11,222 bases of DNA from Phycisphaerales bacterium (GTDB taxonomy: Bacteria > Planctomycetota > Phycisphaerae > Phycisphaerales > UBA1924): positions 1 through 11,222 of the forward strand of contig JAIEQQ010000446.1 of assembly GCA_019747615.1 (NCBI GenBank), written 5' to 3'. Shown here piece by piece: positions 6,889 to 11,222 of the stretch. The position numbers and the translations under genes were made by a program. Every line of letters begins with the position of its first letter. Within the stretch, counting starts at the first letter, position 1. The notes under the pieces are model-generated. The model made no database searches. It worked only from the letters and a program-made list of their open reading frames with translations, and had not been told where the DNA came from.

Positions 6889-8247
6889 ATGCTCAGCCAG
6901 ATCTTCACCATCTCGCGCGTCACGTTCATCGAGGCCCTGCGCCAACCCATCTACTTCATCCTCATCATGATCGCCGGCGGCGCGATCTTCCTGACGACCT
7001 GGTCGACCGGCTATTCCATGGGCATGACCGAAGCCGGCGAGGTCTCCGGTGACAACAAGCTCCTTCTCGATGTCTCGCTGGCCACCGTCTTCCTCTGCGG
7101 CACGCTGCTGGGTGCATTCACCGCCACCAGCGCCGTCAGTCGAGAGATCGAGAACAAAACTGTTCTCACCGTGGTCTCCAAGCCCGTGCCCCGGGCCGTG
7201 TTGATTCTCGGCAAGTACCTCGGCGTCGCCGCCGCGATCATCGTCGCGGTCATCCAGATGATCCTCTTTGTCTGGCTGGCGATCCGCCACGGCGTCATGA
7301 CCAACGCCTCGCAAGAACTCGACATGCCGGTCATCGTCTTCTCCTTTGGCGCGCTGGCGATCTCGCTGGTCGTCGCCGTCTGGGGAAACTTTTTCTACGG
7401 CTGGCACTTCACGCAGACCGCCGGGCTCCTGCTGCTTCCGCTGATGATCATCGCCTTCCTCTTGGTCATGCTCATCTCGCCCAAGTGGGAGGTGCAGACC
7501 TTCTTCCGAGATTTCAAGCCGCAGTCGGCCATCGCCTGCGTCTCGGTCCTCGCGGCACTCCTGGTCATGGCCGCCGTGGCCATCGCCGCTTCAACGCGAC
7601 TTGGACAGGTGATGACGATCGTGGTCTGCTTCGGCATGATGCTCATGGGCCTGATGTCCGGCTATCTGGTCGGCCAATACGCCTACGACAACGAGCCCCT
7701 GGCCCGCGTGAAAGCCGCGGCTCCAGAGCGGGAGCGATTCGCATCGTTTGCCAACTCCGGCGATGAATACACACTGACACTGCGGGCGGGCCCGAAGCGC
7801 AAGGTCGTTCCTGGCCAAGCCCTGTACTACGGCCCGATGCCCAACGGCTCGGCCCTCAGCCACCCGGCCTTCGTCGCTCCCACGGGACCGATTGACTCCG
7901 AGGCGGCGCTGCGAATCGGATCGCCCGCCGCGATCGTGGTGACGTCGTGGCAGCCGACGGATCTCAAACTCACGATCCGCAACATCGGCGGCGAGGGCGT
8001 CCGTGTCGATCGCCCCCCGCAGCAGGATGACTATTTGTTTGACCGCCCGACACGGGTGAACATCGCGGCCCTGGGTGCCTGGGGCATCATCCCCAACCTC
8101 CAGTTCTTCTGGCTCCTAGACGCGGTGACCCAGAATCAGACCATCCCGATCAATCACCTGACTCTTTTGCTCGCATACGCCTCGACGCAGGTGGTCTTGT
8201 TCCTGTCACTCGCTATATTGTTATTCCAGAAGCGCGATGTCGGGTGA
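6889..8247 (+). CDS. ABC-2 type transporter permease
   Basis: A 452-residue multi-pass membrane protein of the ABC-2 permease family, expected to form the membrane channel of an ABC exporter. Hydrophobic segments are at about 17-37, 60-82, 106-132, 147-169, 176-198, 212-234, 239-262 and 424-446. The motif SREIENKTVLTVVSKPVPR (84-102) is the family's coupling-type segment, and the end (LAILLFQKRD) is typical of ABC-2 permeases. A hydrophilic stretch of about 150 residues (265-420) lies before the last membrane segment; its side of the membrane is not certain. The ATG at 6889 gives a typical permease N-terminus but has no clear Shine-Dalgarno. An ATG at 6688 in the same frame would add 67 Arg/Pro-rich residues and seems unlikely. 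No ATPase gene is adjacent on this strand; the ATPase at 1-1280 is a possible partner. The next gene starts 71 nt downstream. Confidence 0.92.
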   Translation: MLSQIFTISRVTFIEALRQPIYFILIMIAGGAIFLTTWSTGYSMGMTEAGEVSGDNKLLLDVSLATVFLCGTLLGAFTATSAVSREIENKTVLTVVSKPVPRAVLILGKYLGVAAAIIVAVIQMILFVWLAIRHGVMTNASQELDMPVIVFSFGALAISLVVAVWGNFFYGWHFTQTAGLLLLPLMIIAFLLVMLISPKWEVQTFFRDFKPQSAIACVSVLAALLVMAAVAIAASTRLGQVMTIVVCFGMMLMGLMSGYLVGQYAYDNEPLARVKAAAPERERFASFANSGDEYTLTLRAGPKRKVVPGQALYYGPMPNGSALSHPAFVAPTGPIDSEAALRIGSPAAIVVTSWQPTDLKLTIRNIGGEGVRVDRPPQQDDYLFDRPTRVNIAALGAWGIIPNLQFFWLLDAVTQNQTIPINHLTLLLAYASTQVVLFLSLAILLFQKRDVG

Positions 8248-8318
8248 TCACCCAGATCGCTCGCGGCGAGCACCCGAGCGAACACTCCCGCACTGGCTCG
8301 GATCTGAAAGGACAACCC

Positions 8319-8663
8319 ATGAGCAGCCTCACCGACGGCCTCAACTTTGACAAACCCACCGGCAAGGGCGGCAAGCCCGCCAAGTCCGGCGGCCCCTCCA
8401 GCAGCGCAGTGCCGGGCAGCGACGGCCTGAAAATCGGCATCGTCGTCGTGTGCTTCCTCGTCGCCAGCGTGATGCTCTTGAACCAGTTCAGCGTGATCAA
8501 TCTCTTCGGCGACGGCGCGCCGGTCGTGAAGCCCCAGACTGCGCAGGAGCAGGCGGAGTATCAGAAGCAGGTGCAGGCGTTCAACGCCCAGCGCCAGAAG
8601 GAACAGGCCGAGTGGGACAAGCTCCCGCCCAGCCAGCGCCCTGTGATCGTCGGCGGCGACTGA
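8319..8663 (+). CDS. Small single-pass membrane protein of unknown function
   Basis: A 114-residue protein that I do not recognise. Residues 1-35 are Gly/Ser/Lys/Pro-rich and disordered-looking; one membrane segment is at about 38-55 (IGIVVVCFLVASVMLL). It is followed by a short linker and a charged Gln/Glu/Lys-rich helix (about 74-101), ending in LPPSQRPVIVGGD. This is an N-in/C-out or C-in single-pass layout; orientation cannot be fixed by eye. The ATG at 8319 has AAAGGA just upstream at a good distance. It follows the ABC-2 permease by 71 nt on the same strand, so the two are probably co-transcribed and it could be an accessory subunit. A GC hairpin lies 14 nt after its stop. Confidence 0.8.
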   Translation: MSSLTDGLNFDKPTGKGGKPAKSGGPSSSAVPGSDGLKIGIVVVCFLVASVMLLNQFSVINLFGDGAPVVKPQTAQEQAEYQKQVQAFNAQRQKEQAEWDKLPPSQRPVIVGGD

Positions 8664-8677
8664 TCGACGCTCCCGTG

Positions 8678-8698
8678 GGGCGGGCGTACCGCCTGCCC
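8678..8698. terminator. GC hairpin between convergent genes
   Basis: A 9-bp stem (8678-8686 with 8690-8698, one G-T pair, loop TAC) lies in the 87-nt gap between the convergent small membrane protein gene and the glycosyltransferase gene. Position and stem strength suit a bidirectional transcription end. There is no T-tract on either side, so it is not a classical intrinsic terminator. Confidence 0.45.
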
Positions 8699-8722
8699 GC
8701 CGCTGCTGCAGTTCTGCTGAAA

Positions 8723-8750
8723 GCTGACCCCTGACGGCTGACGGCTGTCT
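8723..8750. repeat. Heptamer tandem array 4 (GCTGACG type), abutting a stop codon
   Basis: Four 7-bp units on the plus strand: GCTGACC, CCTGACG, GCTGACG, GCTGTCT. The array touches the stop codon of the glycosyltransferase (8751-8753). The unit length matches arrays 1-3 but the sequence differs. Confidence 0.75.
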
Positions 8751-10217
8751 TCACACCCCCAGCAGCCGCGCCTGACCGTTCACCGCGGCTTCGTACGTGC
8801 GCTCGCACGCCTTCGCTGCGCCCTCCCACGTCAGACGCTTGATCTCGATGTTGCCGTGCTCGCGCAGCGTCTGGCTCAGCGGCGGGTGTCGCAAGACCGC
8901 GACGATCTTGTTGGCCATCTCGTCAATATCCCAGAAGTCCACTTTCAGCGCGTGCGTCAGCACCTCGCTCACGCCGCTCTGCTTGCTGATGATCACCGGC
9001 ACGTCGTTGCGCATGGCCTCCAGCGGCGCGATGCCGAAGGGCTCGCTGACGCTGGGCATGACGTAGCAATCGGCCATCGAGTACACGCGCTCGACATCCG
9101 CCCCGCGCAGGAAGCCGGTGAAGAGCACTTTGTGGCCGATGCCGTACTCCGCCGCGAGCTCGATCATCCGCAGTTCCATGTCGCCCGAGCCGGCCATGAT
9201 GAACTTGGCCTCGGGCACCTTCTCCAGCACGCGCCGCGCGGCGCCGATGAAGTACTCCGGCCCCTTCTGCATCGTGATCCGGCCGAGAAACAGCACGATC
9301 TTGTCGCGGCTGAAAATCGTCGAACCCGCCGGCGCCTGGTGATCTGAGTCGATCCCGTTGTACACGACATCGACCTTGGCCGCCGGAACGCCGAACCGCC
9401 GCACGCAGATGCTCTTGGTCAGCTCGCTCACCGCGATGACGCGCATCGCGGCCATCATGCCGCGGCGCTCGATGTCATAGATCCGCTGGTTCACGTGGTC
9501 ACCGCTGCGATCAAAGTCCGTGCTGTGAACGTGGACAACCAGCGGCTTGCCCGTCACACGCGCGAGCGCCTGCCCCGCAGGGAACGTCAGCCAGTCGTGC
9601 GCGTGAACAACATCGAAATCCTCGTTCCGCGCCAGCGCCACCACGAGGCGAGCGTACCGCTCGCTCTCGCCGATCAGGTCGCCCTGGTAGTGCGCGCCGG
9701 ACTTGCCGCCGGAGATGCTGAAGATCGCCTTGGCGTGCTCAAGCTCTTGTTCTTGCTCATCAGACCACGCAATTTCTTCCAACGTCTCCAGGAACGTGCC
9801 GTCGGGCAGCTCGGTCCTGACAAGCCTCGGGCCAGGTGATAGCCGCGGCCCCAGCCCCGAGCCGCCGCCGCCGCCACCGGGGGGATAGGGCGTGCGAAAC
9901 CCTGCCGGCACGCCGACAAACTTCGTGGACTTGAAGATGGTCGTGCCGCTGGCACCGACCTGCACCTTCTCGCTGCTGACCTCGGTGCCGGTCTGTACGA
10001 GTGTTCCATCACTCATGCGCATCGGCGCTGAAACCACCGCCCCCTCAGGCGAGAGCAGTCGGATGTGGCTCGCCGCGGACCGATCGGCCGGCCGCGGCAG
10101 CACGAACATCACCTCATGCCCACGCGAGTCGAGCGCTTTGGTCAGCCCATAGCACGCAGTGCCAAGCCCGCCAGAGATGAACGGTGGAAACTCCCAACCC
10201 AGCATGACAACGCGCAT
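8751..10217 (-). CDS. GT-B fold family 4 glycosyltransferase (glycogen-synthase-like)
   Basis: A 488-residue cytoplasmic glycosyltransferase that would move a sugar from an activated nucleotide donor to an acceptor; neither can be named. The N-terminal Rossmann domain opens with MLGWEFPPFISGGLG (5-19, the GG loop). HAHDWL (205-210) is typical of this group. The C-terminal donor-binding domain has LGRITMQKGPEYF (311-323), AGSGDM (342-347) and the E-x7-E pattern EPFGIAPLE (Glu392 and Glu400). The start WEFPPFxSGG resembles glycogen/starch-synthase-like members of GT4. An insert at about 90-175 includes a run of six glycines (114-119) and is longer than expected. The ATG at 10217 has GGAG 7 nt upstream; a GTG start 66 nt further upstream is less likely. 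It is monocistronic in view, convergent with the small membrane protein gene and divergent from the gene at 10487. Confidence 0.93.
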   Translation of the reverse strand: MRVVMLGWEFPPFISGGLGTACYGLTKALDSRGHEVMFVLPRPADRSAASHIRLLSPEGAVVSAPMRMSDGTLVQTGTEVSSEKVQVGASGTTIFKSTKFVGVPAGFRTPYPPGGGGGGSGLGPRLSPGPRLVRTELPDGTFLETLEEIAWSDEQEQELEHAKAIFSISGGKSGAHYQGDLIGESERYARLVVALARNEDFDVVHAHDWLTFPAGQALARVTGKPLVVHVHSTDFDRSGDHVNQRIYDIERRGMMAAMRVIAVSELTKSICVRRFGVPAAKVDVVYNGIDSDHQAPAGSTIFSRDKIVLFLGRITMQKGPEYFIGAARRVLEKVPEAKFIMAGSGDMELRMIELAAEYGIGHKVLFTGFLRGADVERVYSMADCYVMPSVSEPFGIAPLEAMRNDVPVIISKQSGVSEVLTHALKVDFWDIDEMANKIVAVLRHPPLSQTLREHGNIEIKRLTWEGAAKACERTYEAAVNGQARLLGV

Positions 10218-10486
10218 CGTGAGTCTCCATACGAACCACCGAACCACGCCCCCGGGTGCGGCATTCCGGCAAAGCAGCACCACGCACTCGCCGCCGCCCA
10301 GCCATCACCGCGAGCGTGTCGCTGTGTCAGATTTCGTCGGCAGAACGGAACGGAATATAGGCAAGACACCCGAGACGACGGGGCCGATCTCCCGCGTCGT
10401 TGGCACAACGAGGAACTCTGCTGCATGACCATGACTCGCGCCCGACGCTGCTCGACCAACGCGCCGCGATCCTGTAGTCTCAGGCC
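10218..10486. other. Divergent intergenic region with a minus-strand -10-like element
   Basis: This 269-nt region separates the divergent glycosyltransferase and the 10487 gene. A minus-strand TATATT (10359-10354; 5 of 6 matches to TATAAT) stands out in GC-rich surroundings and would give a leader of about 130 nt for the glycosyltransferase. I see no good -35 box 16-18 nt upstream of it. No gene is supported here. Confidence 0.3.
10452..10480 (+). promoter_or_regulatory. Possible promoter giving a near-leaderless transcript
   Basis: TCGACC (10452-10457; 4 of 6 to TTGACA), a 17-nt spacer and TAGTCT (10475-10480; fits TAnnnT) lie directly before the ATG at 10487. The 6-nt distance from -10 to ATG is what leaderless genes show, and the ATG has only a weak CAGG upstream. 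The match is modest. Confidence 0.3.
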
Positions 10487-10918
10487 ATGGCGATCACCAT
10501 CTCAGGCCGGTCACTCGGCTCGCGCAAGCCACTCTTTGCCGATTGGTCGATCCCGCTGACGCCCGACGACTTCGGCGCGGGCGACGGCCTGACGTTGCGC
10601 GACCTCATCACCAAGGTCGTGCACGCGGAGCTTCAGGCGTATGAGGTGCGTCGCGAGGCCCGCCGGCTGGATCGGGTGCTGACCGCCAGTCAGATCGAGC
10701 GGGGGGCAGCCGAGGGAAAAGTGAGCCCCGAAGGCCGAGTAGTCCCCAAAGCGCCAACACCTGAAGAGGCGTCGGACGCCGCGATTGCGGGGTTCGAAGA
10801 CGGCCTGTATCTTGTCGCGATTGACGGCCAAGAGATGCGAGACCTCGACGCGCGGGTGTATGTCACACCCAACAGCCGCGTCACGTTTATCAGGCTCGTG
10901 TTCCTGGCAGGGGGGTGA
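10487..10918 (+). CDS. Conserved-looking hypothetical protein, 143 aa
   Basis: A soluble protein without signal peptide or membrane segment, and no domain that I can name with confidence. It has an N-terminal beta-like start (ITISGR), an extended LFADWSIPL segment, and a charged helical part (37-75, with DLITKVVHAEL and YEVRREARRLDRVL). A polar linker near 80-95 contains GKVSPEGR. The C-terminal half (104-143) reads FEDGLYLVAIDGQEMRDLDA and then NSRVTFIRLVFLAGG, which looks like a compact alpha/beta unit. The pattern looks like a real conserved family rather than a chance frame, and reading continues without a break. The next gene starts 3 nt after its stop, so the two are likely translated together and may interact. 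The ATG has a weak Shine-Dalgarno. Confidence 0.78.
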   Translation: MAITISGRSLGSRKPLFADWSIPLTPDDFGAGDGLTLRDLITKVVHAELQAYEVRREARRLDRVLTASQIERGAAEGKVSPEGRVVPKAPTPEEASDAAIAGFEDGLYLVAIDGQEMRDLDARVYVTPNSRVTFIRLVFLAGG

Positions 10919-10921
10919 CCG

Positions 10922-11222
10922 ATGTTGAATCGCGATGAGGCGGAGAAGCGGCTCAAGACTCTGACCGATCACGACTGGGCGGAGCCGCGGCTGAAATCGC
11001 TCACGGGGATTCCCGGCGCGGGAACGTGGCTCCGTGCCCGATCGTCGAAGTCCGGCGGCAGCGACGCCGTCGCCGAGCGGGCGAAACAGTTTCGTGTCGC
11101 GTCGCTCTCGGACGCCGATCGTGCGCGGCTGTTTCAGACCCTCTTTCCCAAGATCGCGCCGCACCTCGAGCGCGCGTGGCAGGACATCGCATTGTCAACG
11201 TTCTTCATCAACGCGTGGAAAC
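10922..11222 (+). CDS. N-terminal fragment of a second unknown gene, cut by window edge
   Basis: The first 100 residues of an open frame that runs off the right edge. It begins MLNRDEAEKRLKTL and continues as a polar, Lys/Arg- and Trp-containing helical sequence (LFQTLFPKIAPHLERAWQDIA at about 70-90). There is no signal peptide or membrane segment in view. The ATG at 10922 follows a G-rich AGGGGGG stretch at 10909-10915 that can serve as Shine-Dalgarno. The 3-nt spacing to the previous stop supports an operon with the 143-residue gene. From memory only, such pairs resemble genes found before large DUF4132/DUF5724-type proteins; I hold that loosely because the domain itself is outside the window. 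Confidence 0.72.
   Translation, partial: MLNRDEAEKRLKTLTDHDWAEPRLKSLTGIPGAGTWLRARSSKSGGSDAVAERAKQFRVASLSDADRARLFQTLFPKIAPHLERAWQDIALSTFFINAWK

Overview
The window is GC-rich (about 60-65% by eye), with strong G/C at third codon positions. Gene order and protein styles suggest a planctomycete, most likely of the Phycisphaerae type: several SPFH (HflK/HflC-like) proteins in a row, ABC-2 transporter parts, and long intergenic gaps holding short tandem repeats. No rRNA, tRNA, CRISPR array, transposase or phage gene was found. The taxonomic call is an inference, because no marker gene is present.

Left half, minus strand (transcribed from about 6.6 kb towards 1): a 696-residue HflK-like protein with seven predicted membrane segments (6343-4253), an HflC-like protein (4098-3076), a third and divergent SPFH protein (2929-1484), and an ABC transporter ATPase that runs off the left edge (1280 to beyond 1). 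The four genes share orientation and probably transcription. However, the gaps are long for an operon (154, 146 and 203 nt), and two of the three gaps contain tandem repeats. A plausible promoter for the set lies near 6579-6607.

Right half: a 545-nt gap without a convincing gene separates the SPFH set from a plus-strand pair, an ABC-2 type permease (6889-8247) and a small single-pass membrane protein (8319-8663). These converge on a minus-strand GT-B family 4 glycosyltransferase (10217-8751), with a strong GC hairpin between the convergent genes. The glycosyltransferase is divergent from two plus-strand genes of unknown function at the right edge, an intact 143-residue protein (10487-10918) and the first 100 residues of a second protein (10922 onward) that starts 3 nt later.

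Working together: HflK and HflC family proteins normally assemble into a membrane cage around the AAA protease FtsH. Here a third paralogue and a polytopic HflK suggest a modified assembly. An ATPase without its permease and a permease without its ATPase sit on either side of the SPFH block and could form one ABC-2 transporter, but this is inference. The most unusual non-coding structure is a set of 6- and 7-bp tandem repeats of different sequence that abut stop codons or lie just upstream of start codons. Two inverted arrays in front of the ABC ATPase gene could form a 15-bp RNA stem.
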